Assembly (NCBI GenBank): GCA_034620365.1
Contig: JAQGEQ010000011.1
Location: 186,001-250,000 of the forward strand
Origin: Pegea sp. RAD2-039
Taxonomy: Eukaryota > Chordata > Thaliacea > Salpida > Salpidae
Direction of reading: 5' to 3'
DNA length: 64,000 nucleotides
The translations under genes were made by a program, and so were the position numbers. The notes under the pieces were generated by a model that made no database searches, was not told the origin of the DNA, and saw nothing but the letters and a program-made list of their open reading frames with translations. Below, in pieces: positions 25,501-35,158 of this stretch; the stretch's first letter is position 1, and the number at the start of each line of letters is the position of its first letter.

Positions 25501-28075
25501 TCAAAAAATTTTATTTACAAATTCACCTATTTTGATCAAAGTGTTCGAAGAAGCAGAAAAGAATTGAAAGAAAAATAGCTGAAGCAAAATATAAGAAGAA
25601 TATTTGAAATTAAAAGAGAAGATGTGAAAGTGGAAAAAGAAAACCACCATTTACTTCACTGGTAATCTTACCTTGAATCTGGTTGATTATACATGTTACT
25701 TTGAGTTGAGGTAGATTGGTTGAAAGATTCGTAGTTAGCAGAATTATCTGATGAATGTTGGTTATTTGCTGCATCTTTTCTAGAATCTTCAAATGAAGTA
25801 GTTGGAAGATTGGATGATTGACTTTTCATTGAATCAAAATTATTTGAAGGTGTTTCTATAACAGTTTCGTTTAAGATAGCAAGCCAATTATTTCTCACCA
25901 CATCAACTGGTATATCTTGAAAACAAAAGTCTTGTCAAGACCATCATAAAAACCATCACAAAGCATTAATCTATCAATTTGAGACAGAGTAACTAAATAA
26001 TTACTACATAATTTTTTGATAATAGAAGAAAAATAATCGATTCAGATTTCTATGTCATGGTAAAATGGCTGTTGTGAAACTGATAGTTAGCAGCCACCAG
26101 TAAACTTTAAATGATGATCAATCATTAAATATTTCAGATTTATTAAACAGTCATATATTAACCAAAACACATAAAATAAATAAAACTTTATATCAAATAA
26201 TCTGTAGGTTACTGATATTATTTTTATAAAGCTCTTTAACTTATTATTAATTCTTTGTGAGTTCAAAATCAAACTACAAACAAAACAGGCAGAAAACTTC
26301 GTCGAAACTAATACATGTTGTAAACAGTTCCTAACAACTCGTGTGCTACACTTGAACTGTTACTGCTTTTTAGCTACAACTGAATGAGCGATCAATAAGC
26401 AGATAATCACAATAAAAGAATTACAGAAAGTAAGTGTATCCAAAAGTTTAAGTGCTACAAAAAACAAATACATTTTCCAGTTAAATAGAAAGATTGAATT
26501 GGAATTAGATTTTAATTAACTTTTGTAAGACTGATAAAAGTTTTGAAAGATACAATTTATTAATTGCAAACAAAAGATTTATTGAGAATGGTATTTGCAA
26601 AATAAATCAAAATATTTTTATTTTCACAAATTTAAGTAAATATGAAGTAGGTAACCTGAAACATGCAAATAGTAGATGAATTTGTTACTACAAAACTATT
26701 TGCCTATTTTATAAGTTTGAAATAAAAAAAAACTCGATATAAAATGAAACATGAAAGCATAAATGTTATCTAACAGCTTAAAATCGATTAATTTCATCCA
26801 AAAAAGAAAAAAAAAACTTTTTTCTCGTAAAAGTTTGAAACTTTAGTATTTTACCTTCTCTACTTTGAATTGGATCAAACTGAAGTAAATCATTGCTTGC
26901 TGAAGACATCATTTGGTTCGTAAAATCAGCAGCTGAAATCAAAAGACTCTTTGTAAATTGTAGTTTTTAAAATTGTCAGTTTTCTGAAGAAATTCGTTGA
27001 AAACAAATAAATTGATGTCTACCGGATCTGCTTGATTTCGTTACTTCAGTTGGCTTCAAAACTTCTATTTTTGAACCAATTACATCTAATTTCTCAATTG
27101 ACTCGCTGCTCTAAAATATATACTTTTAAATTTTTAAACGATTCTTGTAATTTAGGTTTTCTCTTAACCCAAAATAACTTCTAGAAGAAAATGTTTAGTA
27201 GTGAAAATCAATAATGGGTTTCTAGTAAAGACAAATTTACAAGATAGTTTATTAACAGGAAATAACTTTGAGGCATTTCTCAACCAACAGGAATATCTTT
27301 TCTCATTTCATCTTCTTTTTTAATCTTACGTGTCATCCAGAATAAACTTTATGAGAATTCACCGATTATAAAAGCGTACCTTTAAAAAATCGCGAACTTC
27401 TTTTGAGTTGTGGAGAACTTTATGTTGACAAATGAAGTCCAAGAGATCTTGGATACATTTAGATCTTTGCTTTATCACAGTTTCATCAAAACGACCTTAA
27501 ATAAAATATTAATTTTTGACAGCCATAAAAAGTGAATGAAAACTTTGATGTCAAGTCACTGAGCTTACCAAACAGTTGAGGTTTTATAAAATCTGGAAAC
27601 TTTCCGGGCAAGTACAAACTTTTGTGCAAATTGTACAAGCTTTTATGTAAATTTCTTATTTCGTTGTATCTTTTGTAAATTACTCGCTGAAAAAAGTTGA
27701 TATGAAACTATTTGTAGGATTTTTGGGGTTAATTGCAATAAAGTTTAAAAAGATTCTTAAAGATTAATTCTAAAGTTTTGAAAGTAATTTTGGTTGCTTA
27801 TCCCACTACTTAATCAACAATTTTAAAAGAAGTTAATGTTAAAAGCATGTAACAAATAAACTAAGTAATAAGTATTTCTTACCCCTTCAAACAGTTCTTG
27901 TGAACTATTGGAGCTCAAAATCTGCCAATTAAAAACAATTACAAACAAGAAATGAGATATTATAGCTTACAGTTATGATAATTTTATATTGTGTATATCC
28001 TGAAGAATGTTGCTGAGTTCCAACTACTTGATAAGTTGCATTAATTCCTTTAGTTTTTGAGCCTTTTTCAGCCAT
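22598..28075 (-). CDS. RPS6KC1: Ribosomal protein S6 kinase delta-1-like: PX, MIT and atypical kinase domains
   Basis: Sixteen in-phase exons give 973 residues: 27971-28075, 27883-27921, 27569-27686, 27380-27495, 27023-27110, 26855-26932, 25672-25915, 24946-25215, 24734-24861, 24561-24697, 24208-24437, 24075-24169, 23290-24025, 23119-23240, 22869-23065 and 22598-22816. In order: a PX phosphoinositide-binding domain (~13-135, with FGRFDETVI), a Ser-rich linker, an MIT domain (~353-441), a kinase N-lobe with FAIKVI, a ~245-residue acidic Ser-rich insert, and the C-lobe with DWWSLGA. Family members bind endosomal PI3P and sphingosine kinase and are thought to be pseudokinase-like. Here HRD is CQD, DFG is replaced by TYF, and no glycine loop is evident, so catalysis is doubtful. 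The intron between 24208 and 24169 is only 38 bp. Confidence 0.93.
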
Positions 28076-28293
28076 TACTTTAAATTAATTTATTAACAAA
28101 AACATAAATTTCTTCACTACAAATAATTTCCTAAACTTAGATATTTAGTTAAATGTAATTTTGATGAAAATTTTATATTGTTAGAATCGAGTAATTAATC
28201 AAATTTTCATCACAAAAATGTGGAAATAAAAAAGCTGATAAGTTACTGATCACATCACCAAACAAAATTGTAAAAAGTCATTTTGAGTCTCTT

Positions 28294-30558
28294 TTATTTT
28301 CGTAACAAATGAAGAGCTAACTCTTCTTCTTCTTGCAAGCTCATTTTAAAATGAGGATTATTAAACATCGACGTATCATCTGAGAGTTTAGCTCTCTTAG
28401 CAACAGGAGCATCTTCATCATCGAATGAAACAGAAGATTCCGAATAATCTTCATCGGATCCTTCACTCATTTCATCTTCTTCATCAGCAGATTGAAGAAA
28501 CGCAACATCTTCATCTTCAGCATTTTTATGTCCCTGGTCACCAAGGCGTAGCTGTTTCTCTTTTTTACGCCTCAACAACTTTTTCTCGCGAACTTTCATT
28601 CGATGTTTAGCTTTATCAGCTAAATCTCTTTCCTTCATTATTTCTTGAGCCTTTTCTACATTAATACCATCTACTTCCGTTAAATCTTCATCACCTTCTG
28701 CAAGAGGACCTACAGGAGGCCACACTTCATCGAGATCGCCTTCATCATTAAATGTGATTCTTTGATTCACTGAAATTCCTTTCCTTAAAAGTCTTTTAGC
28801 TTCAGCAGCTTTAGTCAGCTTTTTCTTGGGATTACTTGCAGCATCATTGACTTGAGACTCAGGTTGTAAGACTTTATCATCTTTAAAGATATCAGTTCGC
28901 TTGATAACCATGAAATTATCATCATCATCTTCGTCTACAGCAAACCTTTCTAAGGTGTCAATTCTTGCGTTATGAGAATTCATCTTATTATCCAAACTTT
29001 CTTTCAAGTCAATCACTTTAGTAGCAGTTGTGATATTAGTTGATAAGCCAAATTTTTTCTCTAAGAATCGAAGTCTCGGAGGAATTGCAAGTCCCAAAGA
29101 TAACGAGTATTCTTTAAACGGCAATTTTTCAACTTTGAAAATATTCTTATTTTTCATCATTAGTACAGACTTTGAATATGCAACAAAACTCCTTTGAGCT
29201 CGTTCTTTCATTTCTTTGTCCTCAGCACACAAAGATTGCATTTTTAATTCAATGCTGGTCAGCTTTTTGGGGTTAATTTCAGATTTGTCAACAGGAACAC
29301 GACTCTTCTTTAATTCATTCAGCATACCATCAACTTCTGTTGGCAATAAAACTAGAAGACCATTTCCTTTTTCATGCAATCTAGCTGTTCTGCCAGCTCT
29401 GTGTATATATGTTTGGACATCTTCTGGGCAATCAAGCTGTAATACCCAGTCAACAGCAGGAAAGTCAAGACCTCTAGAAGCAACATCAGTAGCAAACATT
29501 ACAGCTGACTTTTTACGACAAAACTCTTTATAAAAAGCCATTCGTTTAATTTGATTCATTCTACCATGCAAATGCATGATAGAAACTCCTGGTCTTAAGC
29601 GACAAAACGCATGATAAATAAACTGTACTTGTTTGCAGCTGTTAAAGAATACTAAAATTTTAGCTTTTAAATGGCTTCTAAGAAAAGAGTAAAGTAAATT
29701 TACTTTATCTTGCAACTCACAAATTAAATATCTTTGTTTCAAACTGTTTGGAGTACTATGAACAGATTCTGAACTAACATCTATATAAGCTGGATCTTTT
29801 AGACATAACTTAGCCAAACTTTTCACAGATTTAGTTTGTGTTGCAGAAAACAATAAAGTTTGTCGATCACCGGGTATATTTTGTAGGATAGCACTCAACG
29901 TCTTTTCAAATCCCATTTCTAAGAGTTTATCTGCTTCATCTAAAACCATAATCTTTATATTCTCTCCGGAAAAAGAATGAGTCTGATCCATATGTTGTAA
30001 AAGTCTTCCAGGTGTACATATAAGTATATTTGTTTTATGAATATGCTTTGCTTCATCCTCAGCACTTTTGCCACCAATTACTAAGCCAGCAGAAAAATCA
30101 TGTTTATGACCAACTTTTCGAAGAACTTCAAATGTTTGGTAAGCTAGCTCTCGTGTTGGTGAAATAACTACAGCAGCAGCACCAAAAGAAGAATTCCATT
30201 TATTCCGATACAAGTTTTCTAATATTGGAATTATAAAAGCCAAGGTTTTTCCAGAGCCAGTTTTAGCAGAGCCTAATATATCCTTTCCTTTTAAAGCTGG
30301 TAATATTGAAGCTTTTTGAATGGGTGTAGGCTTCAAGAATTCAGCTTTAATTAAAGCATTGGCAGTTTTTGTCGAAAATGGATAATCTTTAAATGATTCT
30401 GCTTTATTAACATCAAAATTTTCATATTTTTGAAGAAAGTCTTCTCTTGAAACTTTTTCAGAGGTTCTTTTTCTTGCTAAAACAGAAAACCTCTGTTTGT
30501 TTTTAGGAAATCTTTTTCCTTTAGCTTTCCATTTTTTATAATCAGCTATATTACTCAT
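28294..30558 (-). CDS. DDX10: DEAD-box RNA helicase DDX10 (Dbp4), intronless
   Basis: One 754-codon frame encodes a nucleolar DEAD-box helicase needed for 18S rRNA processing and release of U14 snoRNA. Visible motifs: Q motif KPTPIQKASILP, Walker A AKTGSGKT (98-105), PTRELAYQTFEVLRKVG, TPGRLLQHMD, DEAD (207-210), SAT (238-240), and motif VI HRAGRTAR (386-393). The linker after the core carries RAQRSFVAYSKSV and LSLGLAIPPRLRFL, diagnostic of DDX10/Dbp4 rather than DDX18. The lysine-rich, acidic C-terminal region is shorter than in human DDX10 (875 residues). ATG follows a TTTTTAACAG acceptor-like site by 28 nt. The RPS6KC1 start lies 218 bp downstream on the same strand. Confidence 0.96.
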   Translation of the reverse strand: MSNIADYKKWKAKGKRFPKNKQRFSVLARKRTSEKVSREDFLQKYENFDVNKAESFKDYPFSTKTANALIKAEFLKPTPIQKASILPALKGKDILGSAKTGSGKTLAFIIPILENLYRNKWNSSFGAAAVVISPTRELAYQTFEVLRKVGHKHDFSAGLVIGGKSAEDEAKHIHKTNILICTPGRLLQHMDQTHSFSGENIKIMVLDEADKLLEMGFEKTLSAILQNIPGDRQTLLFSATQTKSVKSLAKLCLKDPAYIDVSSESVHSTPNSLKQRYLICELQDKVNLLYSFLRSHLKAKILVFFNSCKQVQFIYHAFCRLRPGVSIMHLHGRMNQIKRMAFYKEFCRKKSAVMFATDVASRGLDFPAVDWVLQLDCPEDVQTYIHRAGRTARLHEKGNGLLVLLPTEVDGMLNELKKSRVPVDKSEINPKKLTSIELKMQSLCAEDKEMKERAQRSFVAYSKSVLMMKNKNIFKVEKLPFKEYSLSLGLAIPPRLRFLEKKFGLSTNITTATKVIDLKESLDNKMNSHNARIDTLERFAVDEDDDDNFMVIKRTDIFKDDKVLQPESQVNDAASNPKKKLTKAAEAKRLLRKGISVNQRITFNDEGDLDEVWPPVGPLAEGDEDLTEVDGINVEKAQEIMKERDLADKAKHRMKVREKKLLRRKKEKQLRLGDQGHKNAEDEDVAFLQSADEEDEMSEGSDEDYSESSVSFDDEDAPVAKRAKLSDDTSMFNNPHFKMSLQEEEELALHLLRK

Positions 30559-30777
30559 GATTAAATTTCAAAATACTTAAAACAGCCTGTTAAAAATAGA
30601 AGTACATTTTTATACTGATAATAACAATTGGCAATGAAATTACTAGTTAGGAACTATAAAAAAATAAAACTTTTATAATTACAAAAACAATTATAAATGT
30701 TATTTAAATAAAATATAATAAAGAAACATAAAAAGTTATAATCAAACATGCTAAAATCAAGAATTATAACAAACATG
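30559..30777 (-). promoter_or_regulatory. 219-bp gap between dNK and DDX10 with an acceptor-like site
   Basis: The gap reads on the minus strand as an AT-rich spacer with no AATAAA. It ends in a CTATTTTTAACAG pyrimidine-AG site (AG at 30587-30588), 28 nt before the DDX10 ATG. This is the arrangement of a trans-splice acceptor or of a 5'-UTR intron end. Confidence 0.4.
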
Positions 30778-31521
30778 TTATATAACATTATTGATAATCG
30801 TTGCTTGTTTAATATCATCAATAAACTGTTTAACACGATTAGAAAACTCTAATTTTTTCGAAGGGTTGAACTGAAAATCTGTATTACAATCTAAGACTAA
30901 AATTGGAATGCCATGATACTTTTCATAACCATCAGTTTCTGTCATCAACCAATCTTCATGCTTTAAATGAATTGATTTGATATATTCAATGGATAATCCA
31001 CTTTCTTCAGGTCTTCCACGTCTTATCATTCTTTGATAAGAGATTTTAGGATCTGCTCTCAAATATACAATACCATCAAACTTTAAAGCTTTGTTGGAAT
31101 GGATTTCCTTAGAAATAAAACTTTTATATTGATTCCACTCATCAATGGACATTAAACCACTTTCAAAACTATTTTTTGCGAAAACATGCTGACTACTATA
31201 TATTGATCTTTCATATAGTTGGACTGTTGGACTCTTATAAAAGCTTTCACTATATTTAAGGGCATCATTTATCCTACACTTTGCAGTGAAACATTCAAAC
31301 TTATATGCATACTTCTGAGGATTTTCATAAAACTTTTTTAAAAGTTCACTTCCTTCTAGTTCTAACTTTTTTGAACTACAGTTCACCTTTAAGTTAGTAA
31401 ATGGCTCTGATATAACTTGTATATCATTAACTTTACTCTTCAAAATGTCTAAAAGAGTAGATTTGCCAGTTCCTATATTTCCTTCCAATGCTAGTTTTAA
31501 AACATTTGGAAATTTACTCAT
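30778..31521 (-). CDS. Deoxynucleoside kinase (dCK/dGK/TK2 family), intronless
   Basis: A 247-residue frame encodes a salvage kinase that phosphorylates deoxynucleosides with ATP. Motifs: P-loop EGNIGTGKST (13-22), a catalytic Glu region SEPFTNLKV, the ERS signature YERSIYSSQHVFA (103-115), the DxxxYL strand DGIVYLRADPK, and LID arginines RMIRRGRPEESG followed by HLKHEDWL. Length matches dCK and Drosophila dNK; no mitochondrial presequence is apparent, so cytosolic action is likelier. Substrate range (single broad dNK or paralogue-specific) cannot be told here. It is the first gene of the minus-strand cluster. ATATTTTCAG ends 25 nt upstream of ATG. Confidence 0.93.
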   Translation of the reverse strand: MSKFPNVLKLALEGNIGTGKSTLLDILKSKVNDIQVISEPFTNLKVNCSSKKLELEGSELLKKFYENPQKYAYKFECFTAKCRINDALKYSESFYKSPTVQLYERSIYSSQHVFAKNSFESGLMSIDEWNQYKSFISKEIHSNKALKFDGIVYLRADPKISYQRMIRRGRPEESGLSIEYIKSIHLKHEDWLMTETDGYEKYHGIPILVLDCNTDFQFNPSKKLEFSNRVKQFIDDIKQATIINNVI

Positions 31522-31548
31522 TTATTTTAGTTTACTTTATAAATTCCT

Positions 31549-33000
31549 GAAAATATCAAAACAAAATGAAGCTTATTAAACAAATAAATATAAAAACAAA
31601 AAGTTGTTAAGTTTAAAATAATTTATACAAAAAAGATAGCTTTTTTAATATTGGACAAAAAATAATAGTGTTACCAAAAGAAATTGCTAAAGCTAAAATA
31701 ACAATTATAAAAGTTTTATTTTAAAAGTAAAAAAAATCTTATAAGAAAAAATTATTAAAATTTTTAAATAAAATCAAAGTTAAATCAAAAATAAATAAAT
31801 TATGATATATATATAAAATAATTTTATTATTCAAAGCATGTTTATAATACATATATTTGTTATAATGGTTCTACTAATAATTTTTCTGAGCCAAATACAC
31901 TTTCATTACTTTACAGTTTAATTATAGATAGAGATGAATTAATATATACTGTTTTTATTTTTAATATTTAATTTTAAAACTACAGACAAAAGCACAACAA
32001 AATTGCTTTTATTAATACCTAGAAATGTAACTTTTTAATTATCTTTTTTATAATAAACTAATCAATAATAACTAACATAAAATTACTTATACATTGAACA
32101 ATAAAACTAACATCATTTGGTTTTAAGGTATTCTAATAAAAGTAAAAAGAACCACATACAATTATTATATAAATGATTGTTAAAATAAAGTATACAGTAC
32201 AGTCTACAAAAAATATTGTATAATAAAAGTTATCTCAGCTTAAATTTTTAATAAATATTATTTAGCTACACTAGCAATCTACCTGATGTCAGGCAAAGTA
32301 GCACATTGGTGTAATTTTTATCTATATTACAACGAAGTATTTTATCATAGAATAAAGAAAAAAATGGATTGTAGCATTATTGGAACAAAAATATTCCACA
32401 TTATTTACTTTTTCAAGTATTAAGTATAATAAAGATTAAAATCAAACTATTATTGTTAACTAAATCTTATTTATTTTAATTTTAAAGTTTTACTTTTTAT
32501 GAATATTTATCTAATACTTTAAATAAATTTTAGTTCTAAAAGCTCTACCCAGTAAAAAAGCAACTTGTTTCATTATGCTAAAATGACAAAGTAAGGTTTT
32601 TTTACAAGAACTGTCTACAACTGCTTTTTACCTGGAACCTATAAAGATAAAAAAATATTTTAAGTCATAGTAGCTCTCTGATTTTAATTATTTTACTTAA
32701 GTAACAGTGACGCATCACATGATAGTTAAATTCATATTAGTCAAACTTTTGCTAAAGTACAGGTATGATGTAGTATTTATGTCAGTAGTATACAAATGGA
32801 TGAAAATAAAATCATTATCTTTTATCTTAAACATATCATATATGGAAAAGATACATTTGTAAGTGTACTAACAGCTAACTGCTCGCAGCTAAAACGTCAA
32901 TACTAGTAATTGAAAATATTTGAAAATGCATGCTAAATCATAAAAACTTTTCATAGTTCTCTGTAACTTTTATTTTATTTTAAGATAATCCTTTTAAAAG
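31549..33000. other. Extremely AT-rich intergenic stretch
   Basis: About 1.4 kb of near-featureless A/T sequence upstream of the dNK gene. I see no gene, RNA or repeat copy. Confidence 0.4.
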
Positions 33001-33004
33001 CTAA

Positions 33005-33083
33005 TAAATGAAATGGTTAAGTCTATTGGCTGCTAATCTATTGTTCTTCAACAGCACAGATTTAAATCCCACCTTGTCGTCGA
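33005..33083 (+). pseudogene. tRNA-Ser(GCU)-like pseudogene or remnant
   Basis: The string GGTTAAG, then an anticodon-loop CTGCTAA, then a variable-arm-like stretch and TTTAAATCCCACCTTGTCG follow the order of eukaryotic tRNA-Ser(GCU). The B box is decayed (GATTTAAATCC for GGTTCGAATCC) and the 5' acceptor strand does not pair with the 3' one. It is probably a dead tRNA gene or a tRNA-derived repeat. Confidence 0.45.
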
Positions 33084-33389
33084 AGATACGGTATATCACT
33101 ATACATATATGTAATTATGTATATAATACACTATGAGCTAACGTAGGTGGAAATTCTATTCTTCAACTTCAATAGAAATAACCCTTTAATATAGCTTTCT
33201 GTGTTATAAATTTTGCACAAAATTACGGTAAATAACACGGGAAATATTTCTTTGTATTATAAAAAAGACATGCTTGTCAAGACTTTCTTCTAACGTCATA
33301 TACAAATAAATAAAGATAATATTTTAGTATAGAATAAGAATCTATTACTACCAAACGCATCGAATGGAAGGTGGAACGATTCCAAAGAA

Positions 33390-34320
33390 TCTGTCACATG
33401 GAAAACTCTCAAAAAGCAAACGTTGCATCGGCTGTTCTCGTCTTCGTTCTAAAGATACATGCAAGCGCGAGATGAAATCACTCAACATAGATAATTGGGA
33501 AGTTATGGTGGAATTACCTTACCAGATAAATGTACAATGACAAAAAAGCAAAGTAAAACAGTGTAAAAGATAGGAGAAAAAATCAAACACGAAAAAGTTT
33601 GTTTTTGCAGAGCATCTGAAACAATAGGAGTATCTTAGTTTTCTGTGACCCCCTTTCTGTTTACTGCCGGTTGCCCCAGCTGTGAGGGTCTGCTCTAATG
33701 CTGCTGTCGGTAGCACCAAGTACCTCATCTTCACCGTGTGAATTAAATTTTTATCTAATTTCGTTTATAGTCGTTTCATTCATTTTTTGACAACCTTGAT
33801 GACATTCAATGCTGCTGCTTAAAAAAACCCCCATCAGGTCGGGGTTGTTGCTTTTACCTTTATCATAATTAGAATGATCCCCTTCTTGATCTTTAATCAG
33901 AGCCAGTAGAAGCTCTTTCTTGTTCTTCAGATTGTGAAGTAAGAGATCCTCTCCAACTTTTTTCACTTAATGAATTATGAGATGTAACTTCTTCGTTTTT
34001 CTTTTGATTCCCTTTTTCAGCTTTTCTATTTCAGCTGATTTATTATATAAATAGTTTAATTCATCATTGAGTCCAACTTTTCATAAGTAACTCACAAATA
34101 TTGACATGTTTGGGCAGTTATCGCAGCTTTCTCATTAGCTTTTTCTACCCGACTGCTTTCTGGGTGACCCCATTTGAAGATCATATGACTGTTTATAATA
34201 TCCTTTCTGTCTAAACATGTACTTAATTTAACACGACAATTTTGTATTTGTTTCTTTGTTGAACGTTTAGTGCCTACCACTAAGTCTTCTTGTATACTTC
34301 TTAACACAAACACCATCTCT
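33390..34320 (-). other. Cluster of unassigned open frames in a G+C-richer block
   Basis: Three minus-strand frames (34092-34316, 33751-33966, 33519-33734) and an overlapping frame around 33880-34040 ending in a Ser/Glu-rich stretch (SEEQERASTGSD) lie in a block less AT-rich than its flanks. The middle frames are Lys-rich and may be coiled coil. They are not joined by convincing splice signals and I recognise no domain. The block may be a decayed mobile element or unannotated exons. Confidence 0.25.
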
Positions 34321-35158
34321 CTATATCTTTTAATGAAAATCCTTTTTGGTAATACTTTTGCGCAAACAGTCTGACATCTTTATACTACCCTTTTAGTAGT
34401 TTGAGTCAACTCTACTCATTTCACTTATTTTACAAACACTAAACGATCGAGTCAATTATACCTTGACTTAGTTTCGAGCTATTTGAGTTTTTATCAACTC
34501 TGTGACTTTTGAAACTTTTCTCAGCATCCTCGAGAGTTTTATCAAAGTAACTTTGTATGCTCTGATAATCGTTACCGTATTTATGATGAGAACTTTATTA
34601 TCTAAAATTAATAATACTTTTATCAATTTGAACTTATTGGCTTTTTGTTTTTATAAAACTTTCCCAACATTCGACCCTAATCGAATTTCTAAAAAAATGA
34701 TAATTGAAAGAAGTTCTTGTTTTTTTTGGTGTACCTTTATTAGCTGTTTTCTTTTCTGATTTTTCACTGATACCCTTCAACTGAATGGAAATCATTTTAT
34801 GAACACATATAATGGTTTTTAATTGAAGGTGCCAAAAACTTGTCTGAAAATCATTTATTTATTTATTTTCTGTAGTATTGTACTTAAACATATTTTCATT
34901 TAGAACTAATCAGCTCTAATAAGCTAATCTAATAAGCTTTGAAATATAATAAGATTAATCATTGATATATTAACCACACTGAAGTTAAATGGTTTTAAAG
35001 CTACGAACATTTTTTATTTTATATTGATTATTGTCATATGCATAAAAGTTATAAACTTTTTATTTCAAGAATAACACCTGTTTAAAACAAGCAATTTTAA
35101 TTTTAAAATTGTTATTCATGCAAAAACATTTCACAACAAACAGACGACATTTCAAAGG

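Noticed and set aside
25672..28075. Exons at 25.7-28.1 kb as a separate sorting-nexin or adaptor gene
   Set aside because: They join in phase to the MIT and kinase exons, and the PX domain carries the FGRFDETVI motif of RPS6KC1.
28425..28610. Plus-strand open frames antisense to DDX10, the dynein chain and NDUFA13
   Set aside because: They are shadows of strongly conserved genes on the other strand and show no independent motif.
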